Positions 26,210 through 35,804 of a stretch of 64,000 nucleotides of DNA are shown piece after piece. Below the pieces are notes generated by a model, which was not told where the DNA came from, did not search any database, and saw only the letters and a list, made by a program, of their open reading frames with translations. The DNA is from Lachnospiraceae bacterium. GTDB lineage: Bacteria; Bacillota; Clostridia; Lachnospirales; Lachnospiraceae. The position numbers and the translations under genes were made by a program. Numbering within the stretch: the stretch's first letter is position 1; the number at the start of each line of letters is the position of its first letter. The stretch spans positions 84,828-148,827 of the forward strand of contig CAJTFW010000010.1 in the NCBI GenBank assembly GCA_910575445.1. Reading direction: 5' to 3'.

Positions 26210-27820
26210 TTATAAGTTCTGCCGAATAATCCGTGTAATAATCCCCACGGCCACGCCCCGTTCTTCATCCAGCCGTGTCACGGCAAAGCTCACATCATCC
26301 TTCTTGCCGGGAGTCCGATAGTCATAGCAGGAGTGGGCCACCGCATTGACGCCGTTGGAGAGCCGGATATAGACCACACCTTTATGTACGTCCGTGACCT
26401 TGCCGGCATACTTGCTCTGGATGCGGCATTTTTTCAGGTTGTCGTGGCTGGTGTTCTGGGATACGCTCTTGATATCAGCTTTGATCCCCATATCCTCCAG
26501 GCTGTCACGGCGCACGTTCAGGATGCGTACAAGCACCTGGTCACCCACAGAAAAACGTTCATGGGCATCCCCGATCCACTCCCAGGCAAGGTCGCGGGCC
26601 ATGATGGAGCATTCCACTCCGAAAACTTCCACCCGGATGACTTTCTCTGCCACAGCGATCACACGGGCCTGGGCGATACGTCCTTCATAGATCCGGTACA
26701 TCCCTGCAGCATCCGTATCCAGATAGAAGATCTGCCGTTTCCGGAGCATGGCCTCTTTCCGGCTTGCCACCACGCTGCGGGATTTGGAGTCAATGCCTTT
26801 TACGATAAAGTCGATCTCTGCCCCAAGCATGTTGCCGAGGATCTTGTTCTGGCGCAGCATCAGCTCCGTATATTCCTGTCCGGAGGGGCTGCGGCCGATA
26901 TTGATCATCATTTCCTTTAAGGGAATCACAATGCGGAATCCCTTATAGTCTACGATGGAAATGGTCTTGCCATTGTCTGTCTGCTCAATCCCGCCAAGCT
27001 GCCCGGTAAGGATGCGCCTGGTGCGGTAGGCATTGTGGATCTCATGCCAGATGGTATCCTCACGGGACTCCTCCGTTTCCACTTCTCCCCGTACTTCCAA
27101 TGTCAGCACAGGGACATCCTCTGTTCTTCCCCTGCCTGCGGAACGCCGGGAGGGAGGAGATGCGGGACTGGGTGTGGCCACAGCTGTGGCTGTGTTTTCC
27201 CCGGAGGGGAGATCCGTTTCTCCCGGCTCTGCCCTGGCGGGTTCCATATCTTCCGGGGGAACGGTTTCTGCCGCTTCATCTGCGGCATGCTCTGCCGGCC
27301 CGTCTGTATCGGGAATGACAGAAGCATCCGGGGAATGGGGTACATCGTCAGAAACCGTTTCAGAGGGGCCCGGCATTTCGGTTTCCATTTTTTGTGTTTC
27401 TCCGTCAGCTTTTTCAGGGGATTCCTCTTTTTTTCTGCGTGTGGCGCGTCTTCCTTTTGCAGCAGGAATTTCTGTTTCAGGAGCGGATACTGATCCCGGC
27501 TGTGCTTCATCGGAGCCGCCGGCATCTTCGTCCGTGCCGTGTACAGCATCAGAGCCATCCATATCTTCCGGCATTTCCCCAAATATCTCATCCTCCGTAA
27601 GCTCCGGGAGCATTCCGGACTCTGTCTCCGGCTCGGCAGACGCTTCCTGGTCCATGCTGCCCAGCAGTTCATTTAAGTCCATGCCGTCCCCGTCTGTTTC
27701 CGTCAGGGCGCTGTCTCCTTCAGCGGGAGAAGCCCCGGCCTCTGTGTCCGTTCCGTCCAAAGGGGTATTCCCTTCCATAGCAGGGTTTTCCAGTTCCATA
27801 ACTTCTTTTTTTCTTGTCAT
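26210..27820 (-). CDS. S1-like OB-fold repeat protein, last gene of the T4SS operon
   Basis: 536 residues. The first 240 are low-complexity, rich in Glu, Pro, Ser and Asp with a basic patch (KGRRATRRKKEE near 122-133). The C-terminal 290 residues hold about four OB/S1-like units, e.g. 'RRILTGQLGGIEQTDNGKTISIVDYKGFRIVIP', 'EGRIAQARVIAVAEKVIRVEV', 'YAGKVTDVHKGVVYIRLSNGVNAVAHS'. Related in design to ribosomal protein S1. It may bind RNA or ssDNA; a role in reading through the leader terminators is possible but untested. GGAGGT precedes the start. Confidence 0.75.
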   Translation of the reverse strand: MTRKKEVMELENPAMEGNTPLDGTDTEAGASPAEGDSALTETDGDGMDLNELLGSMDQEASAEPETESGMLPELTEDEIFGEMPEDMDGSDAVHGTDEDAGGSDEAQPGSVSAPETEIPAAKGRRATRRKKEESPEKADGETQKMETEMPGPSETVSDDVPHSPDASVIPDTDGPAEHAADEAAETVPPEDMEPARAEPGETDLPSGENTATAVATPSPASPPSRRSAGRGRTEDVPVLTLEVRGEVETEESREDTIWHEIHNAYRTRRILTGQLGGIEQTDNGKTISIVDYKGFRIVIPLKEMMINIGRSPSGQEYTELMLRQNKILGNMLGAEIDFIVKGIDSKSRSVVASRKEAMLRKRQIFYLDTDAAGMYRIYEGRIAQARVIAVAEKVIRVEVFGVECSIMARDLAWEWIGDAHERFSVGDQVLVRILNVRRDSLEDMGIKADIKSVSQNTSHDNLKKCRIQSKYAGKVTDVHKGVVYIRLSNGVNAVAHSCYDYRTPGKKDDVSFAVTRLDEERGVAVGIITRIIRQNL

Positions 27821-27890
27821 ATGTTTACCTCCATTGTGTTGTTATTCTATATAACAGCCCGGAAATGGGCTGTTCCATAGCATTTTGGTT

Positions 27891-29912
27891 TCAGGACATG
27901 ATGGAATCCCTGTCCGTGGATACGATCCCGGCAGGCGTGCCGGAAGATGCGGCAGGGGAATCCTTTTTCGGCATGGCTGCCGAAGAAGAGGATGCTTTCT
28001 GCTGTGCATCCGGTGCCGGTGTCTTTGCATTCCCTTTTGTGACGGGCTTCGTCCCTGCCTTTGGGGTGGGTCTGGAAGCTGTTTTTCCTGCCTGCGTTGT
28101 AACTCCTTTTTGTGGAGCGGGCTTTATGGCCGGTTCCGGTGGGGCAGCCGTTTCCATTTCCAGCCGTCTCCATTCCGGGATATGAGCGGATGCCTTGCAG
28201 GAGCGCAGCAGGGGATATTCCGGATGTTTGGAATAATCCATCTTATCCACCTTTAAGGTCTTCTTTCCACGGATGATGACCAGAGCTTCATCAATGGACA
28301 GGCGCAGCACTTCATCAGGCGTCAGCACAGGCCGCTTTCCCACACCGCTGGTCTCCCGGTACTCCGGCGTGTAGTTGGAGATCCGCCAGGTTCCTAACTG
28401 CTTGGACTTGCTGGAGACTGCCACGCTTGCCAGTCCGGTACGGGAGGAGACAAATTCCGCAGTCAGGGGGTCAGTGCATCCCAGAAAGAGCTGGACATCA
28501 CAATTCCCTAAGATCTCCTGCCAGAGGTTCAGCGGATACCGGTTCTGCAGTCCCGCAAGGTTCTGGAACACGCAGGACATGGAGATGTTCCGGGAGCGGA
28601 TCACGCTCAGGCGCCGGGAGAGGTCGGGGATGGTTCCGCAGGCGGTCAGCTCCTCCCCTAATACATGGACGGGCACAGGAAGCCTTCCGCCCTCACAGTT
28701 TTTATCCGCATACCGCACCAGCTTGATGAACACAAAGGATAAAAACAGGGATGCCAGAAAATCAAAGGTGCTGTCCTGGTCGCTGGTCACAAGGAAATAG
28801 GCACAGGGTTTCTGTCCCAGCAGTTCCAGGTCGATTTCATCCCTTGCCGTGATCTTTTTGATCAGTTCCGACTGGAATACCTGCAGGCGGCTCCCCAGCC
28901 CGATGATAACACCGCTCCGCACAGAATCGGATGCCTGCTTGAAAAGGCTGTAAGGGGCTTTTGCCGGGTGGTTGATGGGCAGGACTTCAAACAGGCTGTT
29001 CAGCGCTGTTTCGGAATTGAGGGTAATGAGCTGGTAAACCTGGCCCATGTTCCGGTTCTCCGGCGGGTAGCCCTTGTCCACATACAGCACCAGTGCTTTT
29101 AACAGGTTCATTTCTGCGGAATCCCAGAAATGGTCTCCCTTGCCGCCGCCAGTGGTATTCCTGATGATGACATCCACAAAGAGCTGTGCCATCAGTTCCT
29201 GCCCCTCCACTTCTGAAAGACAGTTCCAGGAATCCGAGTTTTCGGGATTGACCAGATTGAACACACGGACGGTATAGCCTTTGTCACGCAGGTATTCGCT
29301 GGACTTTTCGTATAACTCCGATTTGGGATCACAGATCACCAGGGATTCCCCGCGGGATACCCCCTGCAGGATGCGGTTCATACAGAAGGAACGGGTCTTC
29401 ATGGAGCCGCTGGCGCCGTAGACTGCCAGGTTGCTGTTGAGTCTTGTTTTCTCCGGCACACAGACTGCTTTCCGGTCCAGCATGCCCAGAACAATTCCCT
29501 GATACTTGTGTAAATCGGACACCAGCTCCAGCACGCCGGCCATTTCCTTACGGCTCATCCATCCGGACGTGCCGTAGGTGCCTTTGGCGGAATAGGTGAA
29601 ATTCCGGTCTTCGTCATATTCCCCGGTATCGCTGTATCCGATCCGCATGATAAGGAGCAGAAGTACCGCAAGAAGCCCGATGCAGATAAATATCCCGTAG
29701 ATCCCGTATGGCGGATGCACCGCCGCACGGAGGCAGACAGACAGGACGGGAGAGGGAGACAGGGGGGAAGTGCCGTCCCCCGGATAGCCGCCGCCCTGTT
29801 TCCAGAGGGCGTAGTTGCCGATGAACTGCCCCAGATAGCCGCCCGCATACAGGATGGCAAGGACGGCGATGGGGGCAGTGATCAGCCCTTTCAGTAATTT
29901 TTTCTTGTCTAT
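27891..29912 (-). CDS. virD4: VirD4/TraG-type coupling protein with apparent AUA start
   Basis: 673 residues if begun at the ATA at 29912 (8 bases after GGAGG, next codons DKKKLLKGL). The only common start codon in frame is the GTG at 29720, which would drop the first membrane helix ('LITAPIAVLAILYAGGYLG'). A second helix is at about 69-88. The P-loop GASGSMKT near 166 lacks the usual GK but is typical of this ICE group; 'LVICDPKSELYEKS' follows. The last 110 residues are Pro/Ala/Lys-rich. This ATPase brings the relaxase-DNA complex to the T4SS channel. Confidence 0.88.
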   Translation of the reverse strand: MDKKKLLKGLITAPIAVLAILYAGGYLGQFIGNYALWKQGGGYPGDGTSPLSPSPVLSVCLRAAVHPPYGIYGIFICIGLLAVLLLLIMRIGYSDTGEYDEDRNFTYSAKGTYGTSGWMSRKEMAGVLELVSDLHKYQGIVLGMLDRKAVCVPEKTRLNSNLAVYGASGSMKTRSFCMNRILQGVSRGESLVICDPKSELYEKSSEYLRDKGYTVRVFNLVNPENSDSWNCLSEVEGQELMAQLFVDVIIRNTTGGGKGDHFWDSAEMNLLKALVLYVDKGYPPENRNMGQVYQLITLNSETALNSLFEVLPINHPAKAPYSLFKQASDSVRSGVIIGLGSRLQVFQSELIKKITARDEIDLELLGQKPCAYFLVTSDQDSTFDFLASLFLSFVFIKLVRYADKNCEGGRLPVPVHVLGEELTACGTIPDLSRRLSVIRSRNISMSCVFQNLAGLQNRYPLNLWQEILGNCDVQLFLGCTDPLTAEFVSSRTGLASVAVSSKSKQLGTWRISNYTPEYRETSGVGKRPVLTPDEVLRLSIDEALVIIRGKKTLKVDKMDYSKHPEYPLLRSCKASAHIPEWRRLEMETAAPPEPAIKPAPQKGVTTQAGKTASRPTPKAGTKPVTKGNAKTPAPDAQQKASSSSAAMPKKDSPAASSGTPAGIVSTDRDSIMS

Positions 29913-31030
29913 GGGAAAAACCTCCTTTCAAATTTTGCAAAGCTGATGGTGGAAAACTCTGCCTGCCCGCCGCAGGAGCGGTGGAGAACTTCCTTTTGGA
30001 AGTCAAAGCAGATAAGGGTTCCTGTCCGTTCCTGCAGCTGGAGCGCCGTATGGAAACGGTTGATGCGGGGGATATCCAGAAAATAGCCGAACAGGACCGG
30101 ATTTCCGTTCCCGTCCAGGGCGTCATGCTCTATGGGAAGTCCCGCGTCCTTTGGGCAAAGGCCCTGCATCAGCATGTGGTCAAGTTCCACTGTTTTTACC
30201 GGGTCGCATAAGAGTTTCAGCAGCGTATCCCCGTAATGGTCGTTGGTCAGGTAGTAAAAATGCTCATAGTTCCCGTCCAGAAGGAAGAAACAGCGGGTAT
30301 GGCTGTCGCTTTCTTCCAGAATCTGATAAAAAGGTTCCAGGGTGTCGCAAAACAGCAGGCCGGAAACTTCCGTCCTGGCATATTGGAAGGACATCCGCTG
30401 GTGGCAGAGGACCATCCTTAATAAAACCTGTGCCCGCTGTTCTGCCCGGTAGTCCCATTTGGCCATATACGGGCCGCTGTTATAGGTAAGGAAGATGCCG
30501 GACGGCGCAAGGAGCACGCCGGTCATACGGGAACTTCTGATCTTTACCATCTCAATCCCCATTTCCTTAACCTCGCGGGAACTGTAAAAGGCAGGGGTTT
30601 TCAGGACGGGGATGGGAACAGCCTCCGGTAAAAAGACAGGGGGCTTTTCGTCCCGGAAGACAGCCGCACCTGCGTTCAGCATGGCGGCATAAGTCTCCGC
30701 TGTCCGGTGCAGCCTCATCCTTCTCGTCACTTCGCTCCTGATCCGGTTGGTGTCCGTATCCCCGGTCAGGTAAAAGGAAAACCGTTCGGGGTTCTCTGCC
30801 AGAAGCATGCCCTTTGTCCGCCGTCCCAGGCGGAAACCTCGCAGCCTGTCTTTGTAGAATACCCGCAGCAGCCCCTCTTTTTTCAGTGAAGTTATGACCG
30901 CCTCCTTATAACTGGGACTGCCGGGGATGCGGGGGAGAAGGCTGGACGGGAACTCGCCGCAGACAGCGGCCAGTTCAAGCAGGTAACGGCCCAGTGTGTC
31001 CTGCCTGGGAAATGTGTCCTTATGGGACAT
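29909..31030 (-). CDS. Winged-helix-like ICE protein, possible replication-relaxation type
   Basis: 373 residues. The N-terminal 75 residues ('LGRYLLELAAVCGEFPSSLLPRIPGSPSYKEAVITSLKKEGLLRVFYKDRLRGFRLG') look like a winged helix such as in replication-relaxation proteins of mobile elements. The remainder is of unknown fold. Its stop (TAG) overlaps the ATA start of virD4 and spans that gene's RBS, so the two are translationally linked. Probably binds DNA and helps prepare it for transfer; low certainty on family. Confidence 0.7.
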   Translation of the reverse strand: MSHKDTFPRQDTLGRYLLELAAVCGEFPSSLLPRIPGSPSYKEAVITSLKKEGLLRVFYKDRLRGFRLGRRTKGMLLAENPERFSFYLTGDTDTNRIRSEVTRRMRLHRTAETYAAMLNAGAAVFRDEKPPVFLPEAVPIPVLKTPAFYSSREVKEMGIEMVKIRSSRMTGVLLAPSGIFLTYNSGPYMAKWDYRAEQRAQVLLRMVLCHQRMSFQYARTEVSGLLFCDTLEPFYQILEESDSHTRCFFLLDGNYEHFYYLTNDHYGDTLLKLLCDPVKTVELDHMLMQGLCPKDAGLPIEHDALDGNGNPVLFGYFLDIPRINRFHTALQLQERTGTLICFDFQKEVLHRSCGGQAEFSTISFAKFERRFFP

Positions 31031-31172
31031 AAAAAATCACCTCCTTTTCCGGTTCTTTACCGGGGCGGCTAAAGACTTCGGTAAACAGAATTCCGTCAGC
31101 CGCAGATAAAGTCCAATAAATGCAATATTTTTCTGGTTCTGGCTGTATGGGGTGAGGAAAGCCCAAAAACCA

Positions 31173-31835
31173 TTAAAAATCCGATATGGATTTCAGCTCC
31201 TTTTTCCTGCCGGAGAGCCATCCGGCAAAGCGGCTTTTTTCCATGATGTAGATATGGGTGCCGTTCTGATCCCCAAGCTCCGTGGTATTGTAGGCATCAC
31301 ATAAAAGCCCGCTGTCGTCCGCCATCACATACAGGGCGATAGCATCCAGGATCTGTTTCTGCTGCAGGTTGTCATAGTCCAGAAGGCACCAGTCCGGCAG
31401 TTCATGGTCGTATACGTGAGAGATGCATACCACGCATTCCCGGAAGTGGGGCATGGGATGTTCTTTTGCATACTGTCCCAGAGTTGCATGGAGAGGATCA
31501 AGCAGGAACAGGCTGCTCTGCCGCATTTTTTTCTTTGGAAGCAGCCGTGGAAGGGATACCTCCAGGATGCCGTTTTCATAGCTGATCTTAATGCCGTGTA
31601 CTTCCCCGGCTTTCACAAGGTACTCTGCTTTTGGGACAGAGGTGGAAGCGTAGAGGAGATTCCTGAGCTGGCAGGCGGTCTCTTCGGCCCGCAGGGCGGC
31701 TTCGGTTGACATGGTTTCATAGTTTTCCGGATAACGCTGGATATCCAGGGAATCCATGGCGCAGATATGGCTGTTCAGCCGTGAAAGGCTGTTCTGGATA
31801 TCCGCGATCCGGCGTGAGATGATTTTTCGGTTCAC
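31173..31835 (-). CDS. ICE protein, DUF6100-like
   Basis: 220 residues. N-terminal helices ('RRIADIQNSLSRLNSHICAMDSLDIQRYPENYETMSTEAALRAEETACQLRNLLY') and a mixed C-terminal half with 'CVVCISHVYDHELPDWCLLDYDNLQQKQILDAIALYVM'. I associate the pattern with DUF6100, found in T4SS-bearing ICEs of Clostridia, with moderate certainty. No membrane helix. Lies between DUF5697-like and wHTH genes in the T4SS operon. Confidence 0.65.
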   Translation of the reverse strand: MNRKIISRRIADIQNSLSRLNSHICAMDSLDIQRYPENYETMSTEAALRAEETACQLRNLLYASTSVPKAEYLVKAGEVHGIKISYENGILEVSLPRLLPKKKMRQSSLFLLDPLHATLGQYAKEHPMPHFRECVVCISHVYDHELPDWCLLDYDNLQQKQILDAIALYVMADDSGLLCDAYNTTELGDQNGTHIYIMEKSRFAGWLSGRKKELKSISDF

Positions 31836-31854
31836 CTACATCCCTCCAATCTTC

Positions 31855-32382
31855 TTATGTTGTTTTTTTATAGTAGTTTATGTTTCCGCTGGCATCCGCC
31901 GTACAGAACCCGGTAATTCCCGGAAATTCCAGCAAAGGGATCTGTTCCGGATTGTCCACCAGCACGATGCGGCGGCTCCCGCTGTCACGGCTCTGGCGCA
32001 GGGCATGGGCGACAAGGGCTTCCTGTCCGGCAGCGGCATGGATGATCTCATACAGCTCGCCGCCGGAGAAAAAAGCGATCTTCACAGGGAACTCACTGGA
32101 TGAGTGGTATTCCGCCCTGTCGATAAAGTCCAGCAGCACCCATGCCGCCCGCACCATGCCGGAATCCGTTTCTGCCCGGCAGTTCCCATATGGGAAATAT
32201 CCCCCGGTGTCTGCCTGCCGGGTGCGTCCCTGTCTGGATAAGTGGGAGAGCAGGTTTTTCGTGACATCCTCCTTATCCGGGTAGAACCGGCATAACTGTT
32301 TTTCTGAAAGCCCCGGATACATGGATATGATCCGGAGCAGCTCCGTGGCCTCATGGCCGTACAGGTCTGCCCTTGTCTTCAC
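31855..32382 (-). CDS. ICE protein, DUF5697-like
   Basis: 175 residues from a GTG at 32382 (VKTRADLYGHEATELLRII) with GGAAGG 8 bases upstream; the open frame runs further back into a repeat region and the virB4 end but has no RBS there. The first 60 residues look like a winged helix ('RIISMYPGLSEKQLCRFYPDKEDVTKNLLSHLSRQGR'), the rest an alpha/beta domain ending in 'GNINYYKKTT'. Matches what I know of DUF5697. Probable DNA-binding accessory protein. Confidence 0.65.
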   Translation of the reverse strand: MKTRADLYGHEATELLRIISMYPGLSEKQLCRFYPDKEDVTKNLLSHLSRQGRTRQADTGGYFPYGNCRAETDSGMVRAAWVLLDFIDRAEYHSSSEFPVKIAFFSGGELYEIIHAAAGQEALVAHALRQSRDSGSRRIVLVDNPEQIPLLEFPGITGFCTADASGNINYYKKTT

Positions 32383-32416
32383 TGGCGCCACCTTCCTTTC
32401 TGGTTTTTCTGTAAAT

Positions 32417-32488
32417 GCGTAATCTGTGCGTATAACGGACGTAATGAAAATCATATTGCGTAATCCGTGCGTATACGGTGCGTAATCC
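32417..32488. repeat. Iteron-like direct repeats between virB4 and the DUF5697-like gene
   Basis: An 18-base unit GCGTAATCYGTGCGTATA occurs at 32417-32434 and 32458-32475 (17 of 18 identical), and a partial copy GCGTAATCC at 32480-32488. The spacing is 41 and 22 bases. They fill the 112-base gap in the operon. Such repeats can bind a replication, transfer or regulatory protein. Confidence 0.6.
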
Positions 32489-32494
32489 TGTATG

Positions 32495-35400
32495 CTATCC
32501 GGCTTCATTCTGCCGGCGCATCCGCTCCACAATGTCTTTCAGCTCCCTCCGGTCCGTGGTGATCAGGTCTTTTTCCACTGGGCTTGCCTTAAATTCCACC
32601 ATGATGTTATTGTTGTTGGTGCTGATCAGGCCGCTGCCCCGTTCAAAGTGGGTGACTTCCATGATCTCCGCATCGGAGAGGTGGAGGGCGCTCTGCACGC
32701 GCATGGCCTCGTCATCCTCCAGGTTCAGGATGATCTTGGTCTTGGAGTTGTTGATGATGCCTTTCCCAAACCGGCCTTCATCCAGATTGAAAAAGTCGTT
32801 TAAGTCCTGGCTGGCGCAGACCGCAGAGCCGCCGTATCCCCGGATGGTCTTGAAGATCTCCAGGACAAAATCCCCGGCAAGGCGTGTGCCCGTGGCGCCG
32901 GCGCCGGACAGGAGCTGCCAGCATTCGTCAATAAAGATGGTCTTTTCCTCGGTACGGTCTTCCTTGGCACGGTCCCAGACGAAATCCAGTGCGACAAACA
33001 TCCCCACGGTGAGCAGGTCCCCGGTCAGGGAAGAGATATCCAGTACGGTATATTTATTGTCTAAAGATACGTTGGTCTGCTGGTTGAAGGTGCTGGCGGA
33101 GCCGTTCACCAGGCGGTTTAAGATATTTGCAAGCCTTCTGGTGGCGGCGGATTTCTTTAAAATCTCATAAAGGTCGCCCAGCACCGGCATTTCACGGTAT
33201 TGTTCCGGATTTTTTGGATCTGCCAGGGAAGCGTTGTCATGGGTGATGCCCTTTTTGTTGTAGGTATGGATCAGGGCTTCGTCCAGAAGCTGGCGCTCCT
33301 CATGGTTCATGTCCGGGATCAGCAGGCTGAAAAAGATATGGAGCCGCTGGATCTTCTCTGCCAGTTCCGAGAGCTGGATGCCGGGACCGTCCAGCAGTTC
33401 GTTCACAGTGCGGTCCACCTGCCGGATCTCCATTACATTGATGCAGTGGGGGCTTGCCGGTGAGACCTGGATAAATTCGCCTCCCACGTTGGCGCAGGCC
33501 CGGTGGAACTCATGCCCTTTTAACGGTGCGATGATAAAAATGGGAATGCCTTTTCTTCTCATCCGTAAGGCCATAAGCTGCATGGTAAAGGTCTTGCCTG
33601 CACCGGAGGTCCCAAGGATCGCCATGTTTGCGTTTTTGTAGACGGTGGAATTGAAGATATCCACGATGATCAGGGAGCTGTTGTATTTGTTCACCCCCAG
33701 AAGGATGCCGTTGTCATCGCACATCTCATAGCTGGTGAAAGGGTAGCAGCTTGCCGCGCCCCCGGTCAGGAGGTTTCGTTTGCTGCGCTCATACAGCCCT
33801 TTATCTACGGACACCAGGGGCAGGGCGGTGAGGAATGCCTGTTCTTCCCGGAAGTGGCAGGAGGATACCCGCATGTCCTGGGAGAGCAGGAGTTTCTTCA
33901 TCTCGCTCACCTTCCATTCCAGATCCTCTTCATTGGGAGCCGTGATGGTGATCAGCAGGTTCATAAAGTAAAAGTCTTCATTGTTTGCCAGCCCGTCCTT
34001 CAGGAAATAGCCGCTCCGGATGGCGCTGTCGATATCGTCAAAGTCCGTGTTGGTGTCGCTGGCGTCCTTGATCCGGGAACGGTTGATGCGGAGCTGCTGG
34101 CCCACCTTCTGGATGATGCGCTCTTTGGGCTGGCGGGAGAGGAACATGTCCAGGTCGATCCCGTCCCCGGCGTTGACCATCAGGCTGAGCCAGCCGGCCG
34201 GCACATGGGTCTTATAGCCGTCGGAGGGGATCAGCAGGTAGGCATAATAAAGCCCGTCAATGCACAGATACCTTCCGTGGGTAAAGTCAATGCCTGCGGG
34301 GGCGATAAATTCCCCGGCCGGGATATGGTCGATTTCCGCCTCCCTTCCATTTGCCATGTACTGGGCCACTACTTCTTTTGCCCGGACAGGGAGGGGCTTT
34401 GCGGCGCTTTCCTTCCGGCACAGGAGATTATAGAGAACATCTATGGTAAACTCGTCCTCGTTATCCGGCAGAACCACTTCATTCCCGCACTGGCGGAGAT
34501 AATTGGATGCAGTATGGACGGTGGACTGCAAAGAACCGATGGCCTCCCCTTCCTCGTCCGTGCGCCTTGCGTTCCCCCAGGGTTCATATTCAAAGATCAG
34601 GAAAAACCGGCGCGTCACCGCTTCACGGGAGCAGATCTGCTGGATGAACTGCAGGTAATCCTCCTGCATGAGCCGGCACTGCTCATTGGTCTCCTGTGCC
34701 ATCTCCCGGCGCACCGTGTCCATGTGGCGCCCGATATCCGCCCGGCGGGTCAGCACCTTGAACTGGAGCTTTACGGGGCTTATTTTTAAATAGGAAACAA
34801 AGGAATAGATAATGCTCCTCTGTTCCCGGGCGCTCCGGAGCAGGAAGTTGATGGGGATCACCTCCACCACCTTGACATACCGGTGGTCTTTTGTATAGAT
34901 GACGCCGTTTTCTATCTTACGGATGGGCAGGTAGTCCGACACCGGGTTTAAGTGGGTAAACTGGGGTTCCGGCGTGTGCAGAGGTTTTCTGGGGGAGCGG
35001 TTCTTTTTATGCTGGCTGTTCCTGCGATCCGGACGGCCTGTTTTTTGTGAAGTCCTTTTTCCGGAAATCTTTTCTGATGCCCTCTTACTTCCTTTGGAAG
35101 ATTTTTTCGCTTTCGTTCCGGCCTGCTGTTTTTTCTGTGTCTGGCTGGGCCGGAGCTTCTGCCGTATCTCATATCCTTTCACCTGGTCGAACTCTGCGGG
35201 AAAATCGTCTTCCCCTTTGCGCTTCCAGCCGGATATGCCGCCAATCCTGTCATTTTTACCGGAAGTGTTTTTTCCGGCGGGCTTTGTACTTTGGGCGGCA
35301 TCTTCTGATGCCGTAATTTCCTCATTACTGTGTTTTCCTTTCCGGTGCTTTTTTCTCTCTTTTTTTGAACGGGGGGCTTTCCGTATGGCTTCCTGTCCTT

Positions 35401-35701
35401 CGCCGCCCACGATGCGGCGGTTCTTCATATACTTTAAGAAGATGACTAGGAAAGACGACAGGCTTTCCCCCGATATGCCGATCAGGGCAAACAGCACAAG
35501 GGGCAAGGTGGTCAGGCACAGCACGATGATCCGCGCGGTCAGGCTCAGGGGAAGGAATAAAAATACCGGCAGCCCGGTCACGGCGGCAAGGATGCCGGCC
35601 TCGATCACGTTCCTTGCCCGGAACATGCCGCCGAAAAATGTGCCCGTGTCTACAAAGTTCGGCGGGATGATATAGGTATCATGGTCATTTTGATGGTTCA
35701 T
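32495..35701 (-). CDS. virB4: PrgI-VirB4 fusion, conjugation ATPase
   Basis: 1068 residues. Residues 1-95 match PrgI-type membrane proteins ('YIIPPNFVDTGTFFGGMFRARNVIEAGILAAVTGLPVFLF') with two helices. About 95-245 is a Lys/Arg/Ser/Gln-rich linker. The rest is VirB4/TraE: Walker A GTSGAGKT near 696-703, Walker B 'KTIFIDECWQLL' near 923, and 'CASQDLNDFF'. In many ICEs PrgI and VirB4 are separate genes. VirB4 powers T4SS assembly and substrate passage at the inner face of the membrane. Confidence 0.93.
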   Translation of the reverse strand: MNHQNDHDTYIIPPNFVDTGTFFGGMFRARNVIEAGILAAVTGLPVFLFLPLSLTARIIVLCLTTLPLVLFALIGISGESLSSFLVIFLKYMKNRRIVGGEGQEAIRKAPRSKKERKKHRKGKHSNEEITASEDAAQSTKPAGKNTSGKNDRIGGISGWKRKGEDDFPAEFDQVKGYEIRQKLRPSQTQKKQQAGTKAKKSSKGSKRASEKISGKRTSQKTGRPDRRNSQHKKNRSPRKPLHTPEPQFTHLNPVSDYLPIRKIENGVIYTKDHRYVKVVEVIPINFLLRSAREQRSIIYSFVSYLKISPVKLQFKVLTRRADIGRHMDTVRREMAQETNEQCRLMQEDYLQFIQQICSREAVTRRFFLIFEYEPWGNARRTDEEGEAIGSLQSTVHTASNYLRQCGNEVVLPDNEDEFTIDVLYNLLCRKESAAKPLPVRAKEVVAQYMANGREAEIDHIPAGEFIAPAGIDFTHGRYLCIDGLYYAYLLIPSDGYKTHVPAGWLSLMVNAGDGIDLDMFLSRQPKERIIQKVGQQLRINRSRIKDASDTNTDFDDIDSAIRSGYFLKDGLANNEDFYFMNLLITITAPNEEDLEWKVSEMKKLLLSQDMRVSSCHFREEQAFLTALPLVSVDKGLYERSKRNLLTGGAASCYPFTSYEMCDDNGILLGVNKYNSSLIIVDIFNSTVYKNANMAILGTSGAGKTFTMQLMALRMRRKGIPIFIIAPLKGHEFHRACANVGGEFIQVSPASPHCINVMEIRQVDRTVNELLDGPGIQLSELAEKIQRLHIFFSLLIPDMNHEERQLLDEALIHTYNKKGITHDNASLADPKNPEQYREMPVLGDLYEILKKSAATRRLANILNRLVNGSASTFNQQTNVSLDNKYTVLDISSLTGDLLTVGMFVALDFVWDRAKEDRTEEKTIFIDECWQLLSGAGATGTRLAGDFVLEIFKTIRGYGGSAVCASQDLNDFFNLDEGRFGKGIINNSKTKIILNLEDDEAMRVQSALHLSDAEIMEVTHFERGSGLISTNNNNIMVEFKASPVEKDLITTDRRELKDIVERMRRQNEAG

Positions 35702-35804
35702 GTAGTAGTACCTCTCTTTCGCAGTGTGTCAGTTCCGGCCATGGGCAGATGCAGAGCGGAACCGTCCGTAAACAGGTTTCATGGCCGGACTCCGGCAGGG
35801 CGGT

